Positions 1-9,134 of a stretch of 64,000 nt of DNA are shown piece after piece. The position numbers were made by a program, and so were the translations under genes. The DNA comes from an uncultured Burkholderiaceae bacterium (lineage in GTDB: Bacteria; Pseudomonadota; Gammaproteobacteria; Burkholderiales; Burkholderiaceae_B): positions 25,366-89,365 of the forward strand of contig CALBEY010000134.1 in the NCBI GenBank assembly GCA_937888805.1. Direction: 5' to 3'. Position 1 is the stretch's first letter, and the number at the start of each line of letters is the position of its first letter. The notes beneath the pieces were generated by a model that saw only the letters and a list, made by a program, of their open reading frames with translations, searched no databases and was not told where the DNA came from.

Positions 1-1760
1 AGCAGTTCGGCAGCAGTATCCCTGACTTGTTTGGCGGCTTTTTTACGGGCCTTTTCCCACTGGCCCGATCCGAGCTGATGTAACGGTGCTGTTTCGTGGT
101 CAGCACCGCTATAGCGACCAATGACGTGCAGTTGCGAGACGGGGACATAAAGTTTGCTTTGACCGGCGTACTCGAGATGTAAAAACTCCATCTCACCATC
201 ACCGAGGTCCATGTTCAAAAGACCCAAGTAACGCCCAACGCCGTGCTGCGCATGCACGATTGCGTCGCCCGCCCGTAACTCAGCGAGATCGCGCACCATG
301 GCGTGAACGTCGCTGGTACGTCCCTTTTCTTTTTGTGTGCGCCGCGAAGGCCCGGCGTGACCGGGGTAGAGATCGCCCTCGGTGAGCAAGATTAAGCGGT
401 CGGCAACGGAGATGAACCCCGCATCAAAGGGGGCGACAACGATAGAAAACAGCGAATCGGATACCAGAAAGTCTTGAAGGGACTCAATCGGACTGTCTGG
501 ATGAATGCCATGTTCGGCCAGCATTTGCGTGATCGTCTCACGCCTGCCGTGCGAGTCAGCGCAAAGCGCCACCCGTTGCTTGGGCGCCCGATTTGCCAAA
601 CATTCGCGCAGCTTCTGCAGGGGATCGTCAGCACGCCGATTAACGCCAACATCAGGTACTGCTTGATAAGCCAGCGCCTGTTTGTCGCAAACCGCTGTCG
701 CTTCGCTTGGTGGCGTGAGCGCTAAGCGGGCAAATCCTTTGATGTGGTCAAACAACTGCTCAGTTTGCAGAAACAAAGAGTCAGGGGGTAGCACGGGCCG
801 TTCGGCATCGCTTTTTAAAAATTGATAGCGACTTTTTGTGTCATCCCAAAACCGAACAATGGCAGACTGAAGGTCACCATCGGTGACGCATATCGCTTGA
901 GTAGGCAAGTAGTCAAAGAGTGTGGCGGTCTCGTCAAAGAACAGGGGCAAGTAGTACTCAACCCCGGCAAACGCGATGCCGTTACCCATGTCACGATAAG
1001 GCAAAGCGCGCGAAGGATCACCTTCAAAGCGGTCTCGAAAGGTCGATCTGAAGCGATTGCGAGCGGTTTCATCCATGGGAAATTCGCGTCCAGGCAGCAA
1101 CTGAACTTCTGGCACGGGATAGAGGCTGCGTTGGGTGTCGACATCAAAGGTCTTGATGGACTCGATTTCGTCGTCAAACAGGTCAAGCCGGTAGGGCAGT
1201 ACTGAGCCCATGGGGAAGAGATCAATCAAGCCGCCCCTGATACAGAACTCTCCAGGCACCGTGACTTGTGTCACGTGGGTGTAGTTGGCTAGCACCAACT
1301 GATCACGCAGAGCGGCCTCATTAAGTTTGTCTTTTTGTTGGAAAGAAAAGGTGTAAGCGGCCAAGAAACTCGGTGGGGCCAAGCGATAGAGCGCCGTTGT
1401 GATGGGCACTGTCAGCACGTCAACCTCGTTGAGTTGCAAGGCATGCAAAGTGCGCAGCCGTTCTGAAATCAGGTCTTGGTGGGGTGAGAAACCGTCATAA
1501 GGTAGGGTTTCCCAGTCGGGCAACATTCTTACTCTAAGGCTTGGGTTGACCAGCCCTATTTCATGGGCCAAGCGCTGTGCTTGCAAGGGATCGGCTGTCA
1601 GAATCAACACCAATTGCTTGGCATGTGTCGCCAAATCAGCCAAAAGCCAAGCAGCGGCCGACCCAGGCGGGTAAGTCTGAGCGTGTCTGTGGCCTGGTTT
1701 CAGGCGCGAGATAAGCGATTTGGCGTCAGGATTTGCGACAGAGGACATAAGATTAGGCAT
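1..1760 (-). CDS. mfd: Transcription-repair coupling factor Mfd (5' part, runs off the window)
   Basis: The reading frame is open from the ATG at 1760 to the left edge, giving about 586 N-terminal residues of a protein that is usually about 1150 long. Mfd is a DNA translocase that removes stalled RNA polymerase and recruits UvrA for transcription-coupled repair. Seen: the UvrB-like N-terminal homology region, with WETLPYDGFSPH near residue 100 and IRGGLIDLFPMG near 190, and a CarD-like polymerase-interaction domain at the visible end (GDAIVHAQHGVGRYLG). The helicase motor lies outside the window. A second in-frame ATG at 1748 is a possible alternative start. The gene is divergent from ispD with a 29-bp spacer. 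Confidence 0.95.
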   Translation of the reverse strand, partial: MPNLMSSVANPDAKSLISRLKPGHRHAQTYPPGSAAAWLLADLATHAKQLVLILTADPLQAQRLAHEIGLVNPSLRVRMLPDWETLPYDGFSPHQDLISERLRTLHALQLNEVDVLTVPITTALYRLAPPSFLAAYTFSFQQKDKLNEAALRDQLVLANYTHVTQVTVPGEFCIRGGLIDLFPMGSVLPYRLDLFDDEIESIKTFDVDTQRSLYPVPEVQLLPGREFPMDETARNRFRSTFRDRFEGDPSRALPYRDMGNGIAFAGVEYYLPLFFDETATLFDYLPTQAICVTDGDLQSAIVRFWDDTKSRYQFLKSDAERPVLPPDSLFLQTEQLFDHIKGFARLALTPPSEATAVCDKQALAYQAVPDVGVNRRADDPLQKLRECLANRAPKQRVALCADSHGRRETITQMLAEHGIHPDSPIESLQDFLVSDSLFSIVVAPFDAGFISVADRLILLTEGDLYPGHAGPSRRTQKEKGRTSDVHAMVRDLAELRAGDAIVHAQHGVGRYLGLLNMDLGDGEMEFLHLEYAGQSKLYVPVSQLHVIGRYSGADHETAPLHQLGSGQWEKARKKAAKQVRDTAAEL

Positions 1761-1773
1761 GGATTAAACGATG

Positions 1774-1781
1774 ATTATAAA
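1774..1781. promoter_or_regulatory. Overlapping divergent -10 elements of mfd and ispD
   Basis: In the 29-bp gap between mfd and ispD, the minus strand reads a perfect TATAAT (1779 to 1774), 13 bases before the mfd ATG. The plus strand reads TGATTATAAA with a TTATAA/TATAAA hexamer at 1775-1781, 8-9 bases before the ispD ATG. No good -35 was seen for either side. The two core promoters share the same bases, so firing may be mutually exclusive. Both transcripts would have almost no leader. The assignment rests on motif and spacing only. Confidence 0.5.
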
Positions 1782-1789
1782 ATCTTGAG

Positions 1790-2539
1790 ATGACATCTGC
1801 TGCCCAAACCCTAAAAACCGAACCAGTGAACCCCAATACCACTGCAGGGCGTCGATTAATTGCGCTGGTACCAGCCGGTGGGGTCGGGGCTCGCGCCCTC
1901 AGTGATGGGGATCAAGCACCCAAACAGTATCGGCTGATCAAGTCAAAGCCGATGATTGTCTGGACCGTACAGCGCCTCTTGGCTGATCCCCGTATTGAAC
2001 GGGTGGTGGTTGGGGTACAACCCAACGACACGCAGGCAAGCGCTTTGTTTGATCAGCAGCCTCGGGTGATCGTGTCACCGAGCGCAGGGGTCACGCGTGC
2101 GCAGACTGTCTTGCAAACATTGGCGCAAGATTTCTTTGAGGCAGACGACTGGGTTCTCGTGCACGACGCCGCGCGCCCGGGCCTACCCCTAGACGCACTC
2201 AGCCGTTTGATAGACGCTTGCTTAAACGCCAATCGGGGTGGGCTCTTGGCTTTGCAGGCAACAGATACTGTCAAACTGGCGCATGAGCATGAAATAGACC
2301 CGCGCGTGCAGCAAACGCTGGCCCGAGAGCGTATTTGGCTGGCACAGACACCACAAATGTTTCAGGTGAGTCTTCTGCGCCAAGCCCTTGCTGGCGCCAT
2401 TGCGGCGGGGCATCCGGTCACTGACGAGGCCAGTGCGATGGAGTGGGCGGGCGATGATCCATTGCTTGTTCAAGGCGCCTGGAGTAACCATAAAATTACT
2501 TGGCCAGAAGATTTTGAAGGGGTACAAAGATGGCTGTAA
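1790..2539 (+). CDS. ispD: 2-C-methyl-D-erythritol 4-phosphate cytidylyltransferase
   Basis: IspD transfers CMP from CTP to methylerythritol phosphate in the cytosolic MEP isoprenoid pathway. Its 249 residues are slightly longer than the usual 230. Seen: the nucleotide-binding loop [10 protein letters not shown] followed by PKQY (residues 27-46), [26 protein letters not shown] and the C-terminal TDEASAME. The glycine-rich loop carries an insertion (ALSDGDQA) before PKQY. The gene overlaps ispF by 10 bp, so translation is probably coupled and the pathway steps are linked. The start at 1790 has only a weak TTGAG just before it. Confidence 0.95.
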   Translation: MTSAAQTLKTEPVNPNTTAGRRLIALVPAGGVGARALSDGDQAPKQYRLIKSKPMIVWTVQRLLADPRIERVVVGVQPNDTQASALFDQQPRVIVSPSAGVTRAQTVLQTLAQDFFEADDWVLVHDAARPGLPLDALSRLIDACLNANRGGLLALQATDTVKLAHEHEIDPRVQQTLARERIWLAQTPQMFQVSLLRQALAGAIAAGHPVTDEASAMEWAGDDPLLVQGAWSNHKITWPEDFEGVQRWL

Positions 2540-3036
2540 ACACATTAGCAATCCGTGTCGGGCAAGGGTTTGATGTGCATCAGTTGGTGCCCAATCGTCC
2601 TTTGATCTTGGGTGGTGTCACGATTGCCCATACCCATGGTTTGCTGGGTCACTCTGATGCTGATGCCTTGCTACATGCCATCACTGACGCATTGCTCGGC
2701 GCGGCTGGTTTGGGTGATATTGGTCGGCATTTCCCAGACACGGATCCAGCCTTTGCGGGTGCTGACAGTCGGGTGCTGTTGCGACACGCTTACGCCTTGG
2801 TTCAAAAGGCAAATTGGGTTGTGGTGAATCTCGATGCAACCATTCATGCGCAAGCGCCAAAGATCGCACCGCACGTCGCGGCGATGATAGAGAACATCGC
2901 CCAAGATTTGGGTGTGCAGCAAGCCGTGATCAACATCAAAGGCAAAACCAATGAGTCGCTTGGCTTTTTGGGGCGGCAAGAGGGGATCGCAGTGACGGCG
3001 GTGGTTCTGCTTCAAGGCGTCTCAGCGCTGACCTGA
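2530..3036 (+). CDS. ispF: 2-C-methyl-D-erythritol 2,4-cyclodiphosphate synthase
   Basis: IspF forms the cyclodiphosphate intermediate of the MEP pathway as a zinc-dependent trimer. The 168 residues match the family length. Seen: the metal-binding GQGFDVH at the N-terminus, [19 protein letters not shown], the [11 protein letters not shown] loop and the C-terminal [13 protein letters not shown]. The ATG at 2530 lies within ispD and is preceded by AAGGGGTACAAAG, an acceptable ribosome site. Its stop overlaps by 15 bp the 3' end of the convergent sensor kinase gene. Confidence 0.96.
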   Translation: MAVNTLAIRVGQGFDVHQLVPNRPLILGGVTIAHTHGLLGHSDADALLHAITDALLGAAGLGDIGRHFPDTDPAFAGADSRVLLRHAYALVQKANWVVVNLDATIHAQAPKIAPHVAAMIENIAQDLGVQQAVINIKGKTNESLGFLGRQEGIAVTAVVLLQGVSALT

Positions 3037-4395
3037 GCTTGGCTCGGTTGTCTTTGCTGTGCGTCGCGCGCGCGGTAAGTCCAAGCGGGCTGTCAGGCCG
3101 CCGCCCTCACGCTGCAGCAGCCGCAGCCTTCCACCGGCAGGGCTCACGAGACGTTCGATAATCGACAGCCCAAGCCCAGCCCCTGTGCCGCCGGTGCGCG
3201 CAGCGTCGCCCCTTGAAAAGGGTCGCATCAGGCGTGCAATGTCCGCAGGCGCAATGCCTGGGCCACGGTCACGCACGTCGATGTGGAGTCGATTGTTACG
3301 CGCTTGCACCACCACTTCAATGACACTATCACGCTGTTTGGTTGCGCCATAACGACGGGCGTTTTCAATTAAGTTCAGCAGGCAGCGCGCAAAATCTTGC
3401 TGGTCAATCAAACAGTAAGTGCCACCACGCGCTTTGACGCTAAACGTCAAGCCGACTTGGCTTTGATGGGACTGTTCTTGGTGGACGATGTCCTGGGCCA
3501 CGTCGACCAGGTTAATGGAGCGACTCGGTGGTTTTCTGGCGGGCCGAGCATATTCCAACAATTGGCCAATGGTTCGATCAACCTGCGACAAATCTTGATC
3601 AATCGCCCAGCGTTGCTCCTCGGTCATGGTGCTCATTTCGATTTCAAGACGCATGCGAGCCAGTGGCGTGCGCAGGTCATGAGAGATACCAGCTAGCATC
3701 AAATTTCGGTCGTTTTGGGCGTTTTCAAGTTCGGTGACCATGCGATTAAAGCTCGCGTTCAGTTCTCTTATTTCAATGGCGCCGGTCTCGGGCAATGGGT
3801 TTGGCGTCTGCCCCCTAGACAATTGTTGTGCCGCTCTGGCCAACCGAGCCAAGGGTCGGTTCATGTAGCCGACTGCCACGGCAGCGCCAATCAATGACAG
3901 GAGGGCGGCGGCGGCCACCCAACTGACCCATTCGGGGCCGGTCGCAAGGTTGGCTCGATCGATGTCCAAACCCAACCAGTAGTCTTGCCTACTGGCTTGA
4001 AACCGAACCCAAAGGCCGGCCTCTTGGTCCAGAACCGCAGCAACTTGCGTTTGGTTACCCAGTTTGAGGCGAATTTGTGCAAGCACAGCTTGCCAATACT
4101 GTTCTTTAGGCAGTTCGATAACGGTGTCGTTGGCGTCAGCCAGGCGCAGCCGGATATCAGGTTGATCGTCAAGGGCACGAACCAGGGCGCCACGTTGATC
4201 GTTTGAGATGGTCGTTAATGCGGTGCGGCTGAGTTCGACTGAGCGAATCACTTGGGTCGCGGCGCGTTCGGCTCGAGGTTCGAGTTCCAGGGTGTAAAAA
4301 ACGTGCAGCCAGGCACCAAGGCTCGCGAGCATCAGCAGTGACAGCAACAAAAAGGTCCTGGCAAATAGACCTAACCGGGGCTCAGATGTCGTCAT
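3022..4395 (-). CDS. EnvZ/RisS-like membrane sensor histidine kinase
   Basis: A 457-residue sensor kinase. Seen in order: transmembrane helix about 12-33; a periplasmic segment of about 120 residues; second helix about 157-177; HAMP 178-230; HisKA with [13 protein letters not shown], phospho-acceptor His239; N box [12 protein letters not shown]1 RDRGPGIA; and [11 protein letters not shown]. The reading frame extends upstream to 4464, but the start at 4395 gives the expected short cytoplasmic N-terminus and overlaps the response regulator gene by only 14 bp. It is probably co-transcribed with that gene and phosphorylates its product. In Bordetella the equivalent pair is RisAS; orthology here is inferred from layout. 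Confidence 0.92.
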   Translation of the reverse strand: MTTSEPRLGLFARTFLLLSLLMLASLGAWLHVFYTLELEPRAERAATQVIRSVELSRTALTTISNDQRGALVRALDDQPDIRLRLADANDTVIELPKEQYWQAVLAQIRLKLGNQTQVAAVLDQEAGLWVRFQASRQDYWLGLDIDRANLATGPEWVSWVAAAALLSLIGAAVAVGYMNRPLARLARAAQQLSRGQTPNPLPETGAIEIRELNASFNRMVTELENAQNDRNLMLAGISHDLRTPLARMRLEIEMSTMTEEQRWAIDQDLSQVDRTIGQLLEYARPARKPPSRSINLVDVAQDIVHQEQSHQSQVGLTFSVKARGGTYCLIDQQDFARCLLNLIENARRYGATKQRDSVIEVVVQARNNRLHIDVRDRGPGIAPADIARLMRPFSRGDAARTGGTGAGLGLSIIERLVSPAGGRLRLLQREGGGLTARLDLPRARRTAKTTEPSSGQR

Positions 4396-5131
4396 CCGGC
4401 ACAAAAACGTAGCCCAGCCCCCAAACCGTTTGGATATAAATCGGTTTGGCGGGATTGGGTTCAATCAGTTTGCGTAGCCGAGAGATCTGAACATCTAGGC
4501 TACGATCAAATGCCTCGTACTCTCGGCCTCTGGCCAATTCCATTAACTTATCGCGTGAGAGCGGCACGCGGGGTTGCCGAGCAAAAACTTTCAACACCGC
4601 AAATTCACCAGTGGTGATCGGCACATCTTGTCCATTGCGTTGAAGCGTGCGCTTAGATAAATTTAAAACGAAGGGGCCAAAGGCAACCATTTCACTTTCA
4701 TGGCTAGGGCCTGCAGGGTGTTCGATGGTTTTGTTGCGCCGTAACACCGCGTTAACGCGAGCGAGAAGTTCGCGCGGGTTGAAGGGTTTGGCCACGTAGT
4801 CATCGGCACCAAGCTCCAGACCTCGGATGCGATCCATGTCTTCGGTTTTGGCGGTCAACATGATGATGGGTGTCTGGTCATTGGCATGTCGCAAGCGCCG
4901 GCAGATGCTCATGCCGTCTTCGCCGGGCATCATCACATCAAGCACGATCAAGTCCAGTCGTTCAACAGCCCGAACGCGGTCCATGGACACAGCGTCTTCT
5001 GCCGCGAAGACCTGAAAGCCCTGTTCGGTCAAATATCGGCGCAAAAGGTCTCGCAGTCTGGGGTCGTCATCGACCACCAGAATGTTGGCACCCGAGCGGC
5101 GTTTGGCACTAGATTGTGTTTGCAACATCAT
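4382..5131 (-). CDS. OmpR/RisA-family response regulator
   Basis: A 249-residue two-component regulator. The receiver domain occupies about residues 15-130, with the acidic cluster VVDDDPR, phospho-acceptor Asp65 in LIVLDVMMPGEDG, the TAKTED switch and Lys115 in AKPFNP. A winged-helix OmpR-type DNA-binding domain follows (about 150-245), ending [12 protein letters not shown]. It is first of a two-gene minus-strand operon with the EnvZ-like kinase. The two consecutive ATG codons leave the exact start uncertain by one residue. The signal and regulon cannot be read from the sequence. Confidence 0.94.
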   Translation of the reverse strand: MMLQTQSSAKRRSGANILVVDDDPRLRDLLRRYLTEQGFQVFAAEDAVSMDRVRAVERLDLIVLDVMMPGEDGMSICRRLRHANDQTPIIMLTAKTEDMDRIRGLELGADDYVAKPFNPRELLARVNAVLRRNKTIEHPAGPSHESEMVAFGPFVLNLSKRTLQRNGQDVPITTGEFAVLKVFARQPRVPLSRDKLMELARGREYEAFDRSLDVQISRLRKLIEPNPAKPIYIQTVWGLGYVFVPDDDI

Positions 5132-5192
5132 CTTAATAACGTTTTTAGTGTGGACAGTCTGGGTATGACGACGGGCCGGGAGGAAGGTTCAT

Positions 5193-5198
5193 TACAAT
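5193..5198 (+). promoter_or_regulatory. Candidate -10 hexamer of tsaB-rimI
   Basis: TACAAT at 5193-5198 ends 6 bases before the ATG at 5205. A start of transcription 6-7 bases downstream would fall on the start codon and give a leaderless mRNA. The only Shine-Dalgarno-like run (GGAGGAAGG, from 5180) is 17 or more bases away from the ATG. No convincing -35 is visible. Confidence 0.4.
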
Positions 5199-5204
5199 CT
5201 GACC

Positions 5205-6437
5205 ATGAAACCGATTCTGGCCATTGAAACCTCCACCCCAGTTTGTAGCATTGCGCTGGCACAACCCGCTGAATCACCGGCTCTTGTTCATGAGCAGTGC
5301 GTTCAGGGAACGCCAGGCCACGCTCAGAGTGTACTGCCGTTGATCGACGCTGTCTTGGCGAAGGCTCGCCTGTCTCGCCACGACCTCGGGGTAGTGGCCT
5401 TTGGCCAGGGGCCGGGGGCGTTCACAGGGATTCGTTTGGGCTGCAGCATCGCCCAGTCGATTGCCTACGCTCTAGATTTGCCACTGGTGCCGGTTAATTC
5501 ATTATTGGCAGTGGCCGCAGGTTTTGTGCAGGAACAACCACGCGTGACGCTGGTAGCCTTAGATGCCCGGATGGATGAGATTTATTTTGCAGCGTATGGG
5601 CCGGATTTAAAAGAGCTGCAGTCCCCGATGTTGATTGCTGCGGCTGATATTGAGCGTTTTATTGCGCCACGTCTTTACTATTGGCGCCGTGCCGTCGGCG
5701 CGCAAAAAGAGACTGAGCTCGTCGGGCAAGGGTGGCAGGTGGTTTCTCGTTGTCTGCCCAGTGAGGCCTTGGCTGCTTTGAAGGCCATGCCCATCACTTG
5801 GCGCGATCAAGAGGCGCTACCAATGGCGCGCCACATTGCATCAGTGGCACTTAGCCGTTGGCAAGCGGGACAAACCGTCGTGCCTGAGCGTGCTTTGCCC
5901 CTGTACTTGCGCGATAAGGTGGCCTTTACCACAGCAGAAAGAAAACAAGGCTCAGGCGGGAACCCCAAGGTGGCGACCATGGCCACTGACTTGGTCTTGC
6001 CAATGTCGGCCCAGGATTTGTCAGCCGTCGTTGAGCTTGAGTTGCAATCACAGGCCTTTCCTTGGAGTCGCCGTCATTTTGAGGATGCATTGGCGGCGAA
6101 CTATCCCGCCTGGGTTGTTCGGCGCGAGGGCCAGTTGATTGGCTTTTGTGTGGCGATGTTAGCGATCGAGGAAGCGCACGTCTTGGTGATCGCGGTGGCC
6201 AGTGATGCGCGTCGTGCTGGCGTGGGCTCAATGCTTTTGAGTCAGGTTCAGCGCCATGCCGAAATGTGGGCCTTGGGTAGAGTGTTGTTAGAAGTCAGGC
6301 CTTCCAATACCCGTGCGCTGGCGTTTTACGCCCAGCAATCATTCACCGAGATTGGTCGGCGCAAAGGGTATTACCCTGCGGCCCACGGCCAACGTGAGGA
6401 TGCTATTGTGATGTCACGACGGATCAGCGAAACTTAA
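5205..6437 (+). CDS. Fused TsaB (tRNA t6A complex subunit) and RimI (N-terminal acetyltransferase)
   Basis: One 410-residue frame holds two usually separate proteins. Residues 1 to about 245 are TsaB, the dimerisation partner of TsaD in making t6A37 of ANN-decoding tRNAs: ILAIETSTPVCSIAL at the N-terminus, FGQGPGAFTGIRLG at 66-79 and the terminal LPLYLRDKVA. Residues about 259-410 are a GNAT acetyltransferase of the RimI type: FPWSRRHFEDA, acetyl-CoA loop ARRAGVGSMLL and RPSNTRALAFYAQQSF. RimI acetylates ribosomal protein S18 in E. coli. The junction has no stop or frameshift. An internal ATG at 5979 is preceded by AAGGTGG, so free RimI might also be made. The gene ends 8 bp before udg. Confidence 0.93.
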   Translation: MKPILAIETSTPVCSIALAQPAESPALVHEQCVQGTPGHAQSVLPLIDAVLAKARLSRHDLGVVAFGQGPGAFTGIRLGCSIAQSIAYALDLPLVPVNSLLAVAAGFVQEQPRVTLVALDARMDEIYFAAYGPDLKELQSPMLIAAADIERFIAPRLYYWRRAVGAQKETELVGQGWQVVSRCLPSEALAALKAMPITWRDQEALPMARHIASVALSRWQAGQTVVPERALPLYLRDKVAFTTAERKQGSGGNPKVATMATDLVLPMSAQDLSAVVELELQSQAFPWSRRHFEDALAANYPAWVVRREGQLIGFCVAMLAIEEAHVLVIAVASDARRAGVGSMLLSQVQRHAEMWALGRVLLEVRPSNTRALAFYAQQSFTEIGRRKGYYPAAHGQREDAIVMSRRISET

Positions 6438-6445
6438 AAAACCCT

Positions 6446-7360
6446 ATGGTTAAACCCACCACCCCCATGACTGTGTCGCGCAAACCTGTATTGCAAGTGC
6501 CAGTTTCCGCCACGCAACATGCCTGGCTCTCAGCCATGGGTGTTAATGTGCCTTGGATCGTGACAGAAGGGGCCTCACAATCGCCATCGGCTGAGCCTAG
6601 GCAAGTGACCCAAGTCCAAGCCGCGCCTGTCAATCCCTCAACGACGATCGATCAAGCGCCAGTGGCACCGCCACCAGCGGCCTTAAAAGTAGCCCTTCAG
6701 GCGCTGAAAAACCCCCAAAAACGCGCTGGGTCGCAAGCGTCTGTGCCCATCATTGCGCGGCAGTCCGGTCACACGGATGAGTCCATCAAACAACAAGATT
6801 TGGAACAATTGCAGGCGATGATTCGAGTGTGCCAAGCCTGCAGCTTGTGCGAGCAACGCACGCATGCGGTTGCTGGCGAAGGCAGTGCCAAGCCGAGCGT
6901 ATTGATTGTTGGTGAAGCGCCTGGCGAACAAGAGGACATTGAGGGACGCCCTTTTGTTGGGCGCTCAGGTCAATTGCTCGAGAACATGCTCCAGGCGATT
7001 CAGTTGGATCGGTTTGAGCAAGTGTTCATTACCAATGTGGTGAAGTGCCGTCCTCCCGCCAATCGCAATCCGCGCGATGACGAAATTCAAGCGTGTGCAC
7101 CCTATCTGCTCAGACAAATAGAACTGTTGCGACCAACCGTGGTGTTGGCCATGGGACGCTTTGCCGCTCACGCTTTGCTCAAGACCAAAGAACCACTTCA
7201 GAAACTTCGCCTAGCGTCACAGACTGTGCCCCCTGGTGAGAATCCCACACCGGTGGTCGTGACCTATCACCCCGCCTATCTGCTACGACGCCCGACAGAC
7301 AAGCGACTCGCTTGGGAAGACCTCAAGCGAGTGCGTGCGCTCTTGAGCCCGAAGGATTAG
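6446..7360 (+). CDS. Family 4 (iron-sulfur) uracil-DNA glycosylase
   Basis: This enzyme removes uracil from DNA to start base excision repair. The 304 residues comprise a variable, Pro/Ala-rich N-terminal extension of about 120 residues and a catalytic domain. Seen: the [4Fe-4S] ligands Cys129 and Cys132 (CQAC), Cys201 in VVKCRPPANRNP and Cys217; active-site motif GEAPGEQED (156-164); and the C-terminal VTYHPAYLLRR. It begins 8 bp after tsaB-rimI and is probably in the same operon. Its last 38 bp overlap the end of the convergent aminotransferase gene. An alternative ATG is at codon 8. Confidence 0.93.
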   Translation: MVKPTTPMTVSRKPVLQVPVSATQHAWLSAMGVNVPWIVTEGASQSPSAEPRQVTQVQAAPVNPSTTIDQAPVAPPPAALKVALQALKNPQKRAGSQASVPIIARQSGHTDESIKQQDLEQLQAMIRVCQACSLCEQRTHAVAGEGSAKPSVLIVGEAPGEQEDIEGRPFVGRSGQLLENMLQAIQLDRFEQVFITNVVKCRPPANRNPRDDEIQACAPYLLRQIELLRPTVVLAMGRFAAHALLKTKEPLQKLRLASQTVPPGENPTPVVVTYHPAYLLRRPTDKRLAWEDLKRVRALLSPKD

Positions 7361-8699
7361 TTGACAAGTCCAAGCTCGCTAGCGCCCCTTCAATTGCACT
7401 TGTCAGCTTGCTGACCACTTCATCAATCTGCTCGTCTTCGATGATGAAGGGGGGCGCCAAAAGAATGTGATCGCCGCGTTGCCCGTCAATGGTGCCGCCC
7501 ATGGGATAGCAAAGTAGGCCATGGTTCATGGCTTGCGCTTTGACCTTGGCGTGTAACTTCAATGCGGGGTCAAACGGTGCTTTGGTGGCACGATCTGCAA
7601 CCAACTCGATGCCACGGAATAGGCCACGGCCGCGGATGTCACCAATGTTGGGATGGCCAGCCAGCGCCACGCGAAGGGCTGCGTCGAGCTTGTCACCTTT
7701 TTCGCGGACTTTGGACAAAAGATCCTTTTCAAGCATCACATCCAGCACCGCATTGGCAGCTGCCGCGGCAACCGGGTGTCCGAGATAGGTGTGGCCGTGT
7801 TGAAAGAAGCCCGAACCTGCATCAACCGCATCGTAGATTTTTTGGCTGGCCAGTAACGCACCAATGGGCTGATAGCCCGCGCCAAGACCTTTGGCAATGG
7901 TGATCATGTCAGCGGTAATCCCTTCGGCCTCAATGCTAAACAGATGGCCCGTGCGGCCCATGCCGCACATGACTTCGTCCAAAATCAGCAGCACACCGTA
8001 CTGGTCGCATATCTCACGGATGCGTTTGTAGTAGCCCGGTACGGCGGCCACAGCACCTGTTGTGGCTCCAACAACAGGTTCGGCAATGAAGGCCATGACA
8101 GTGTCAGGGCCAAGCCTTAGGATTTCTTGCTCAAGTTCGTTGGCAACCCGTTGACCGTAATCATGTTGACTTTCGTCATCGCGTTTGCCGCGGTACTCAA
8201 AGCATGGCGAGATGTGTGTGGTGTCAACCAACAATGGTGAAAATTGGGCGCGGCGCCATTCGTTACCGCCAGCAGCCAAGGCCCCTAACGTATTGCCGTG
8301 ATAGCTCTGGCGCCGTGCAATCACGCGATGGCGCGATGGTTCGCCGATCTCTAAAAAGTACTGGCGTGCCAACTTGATCGCCGCTTCAACCGCTTCTGAG
8401 CCACCAGAAACCAGATAGACACGGTCGATACCGGCTGGTGCCCGTTCAATCAGTCGATCGGCTAGCCGCTCGGCGGGTTCGGTGGTAAAAAAGCCCGTGT
8501 GCGCGAAGTCCAGCTGCTCGATTTGATCGTGAATGGCTTGCCGCACGTGGGGGTCTGAGTGCCCTAAGCAAGAAACCGCTGCGCCACCAGAGCCATCAAA
8601 GTATCGTTTGCCGTTGCTGTCAATCAGGTAGCAGCCGTCACCTTTGACAGCGGTGGGGAGTGTCCCGCGGGTAGAACGCCCAAAAATGTGGTTTGACAT
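7323..8699 (-). CDS. Class III PLP-dependent aminotransferase
   Basis: A 458-residue fold-type I transaminase of the omega-amino-acid/acetylornithine-like class. Seen: YLVSGGSEAVEAAIKLAR (cofactor phosphate site), ARRQSYHGNTLGA, ILDEVMCGMGRTG with Asp241 contacting the pyridine nitrogen, and Lys270 in TIAKGLGAGY as Schiff-base lysine. The C-terminal domain carries IRGRGLFRGIEL. The substrate cannot be assigned: members act on beta-alanine, putrescine, taurine or other amines. It follows the Usp-like gene by 5 bp on the same strand. Confidence 0.88.
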   Translation of the reverse strand: MSNHIFGRSTRGTLPTAVKGDGCYLIDSNGKRYFDGSGGAAVSCLGHSDPHVRQAIHDQIEQLDFAHTGFFTTEPAERLADRLIERAPAGIDRVYLVSGGSEAVEAAIKLARQYFLEIGEPSRHRVIARRQSYHGNTLGALAAGGNEWRRAQFSPLLVDTTHISPCFEYRGKRDDESQHDYGQRVANELEQEILRLGPDTVMAFIAEPVVGATTGAVAAVPGYYKRIREICDQYGVLLILDEVMCGMGRTGHLFSIEAEGITADMITIAKGLGAGYQPIGALLASQKIYDAVDAGSGFFQHGHTYLGHPVAAAAANAVLDVMLEKDLLSKVREKGDKLDAALRVALAGHPNIGDIRGRGLFRGIELVADRATKAPFDPALKLHAKVKAQAMNHGLLCYPMGGTIDGQRGDHILLAPPFIIEDEQIDEVVSKLTSAIEGALASLDLSTNPSGSRAHALA

Positions 8700-8704
8700 G
8701 TCAA

Positions 8705-9016
8705 TTAGTTCCTAACGACGTAGACGGATTGTTTGGCGTGGCGAACGATACGGGCAGCGTTTGGCCCCAAAAAGTAATCTTTAAATGCCGGGCGGTGGGC
8801 TGACAAAACAATCACGTCCACCGATAACTTATCGGTCGCCTTTAAGACTTCATGATATACCGTGCCATGCAAAACGTGGGGTCGAGCATTAACAGATTCC
8901 GGCACTTTTTCTAGGGCCCACTGCTTAAGCGCACGCCCAAAGTCTAAAAGGGCTTTCTTTTCAAAGTCTTTGCTCAAAGCGCTGGTTGCATGATCAACAC
9001 CAATGCGTGCCGTCAT
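8705..9016 (-). CDS. Short universal stress protein (UspA-like), N-terminally truncated
   Basis: A 103-residue protein resembling the C-terminal two thirds of a Usp domain: VIVLSAHRPAF then FLGPNAARIVRHAKQSVYVV, the nucleotide-binding G-x-x-A-x-x-(V/I) end of the fold. The normal opening strand (ILVPVDGS or similar) and the first 40 or so residues are absent. A TGA lies 10 codons upstream in frame and no frame of the 118-bp spacer encodes the missing part. It may be a decayed gene or a minimal Usp that pairs with another. It sits 5 bp before the aminotransferase gene. Confidence 0.65.
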   Translation of the reverse strand: MTARIGVDHATSALSKDFEKKALLDFGRALKQWALEKVPESVNARPHVLHGTVYHEVLKATDKLSVDVIVLSAHRPAFKDYFLGPNAARIVRHAKQSVYVVRN

Positions 9017-9134
9017 GAGACAAATGGCGCTGCCTGTGGTGTGTCAGACGCTAACGACGCTATCTTCGCCAATCGTGAAAGAAACGTTTCATTGGCTCAA
9101 ATGCCAGGTGCTGGCTGGTGCTTGTTTTTTTGAG

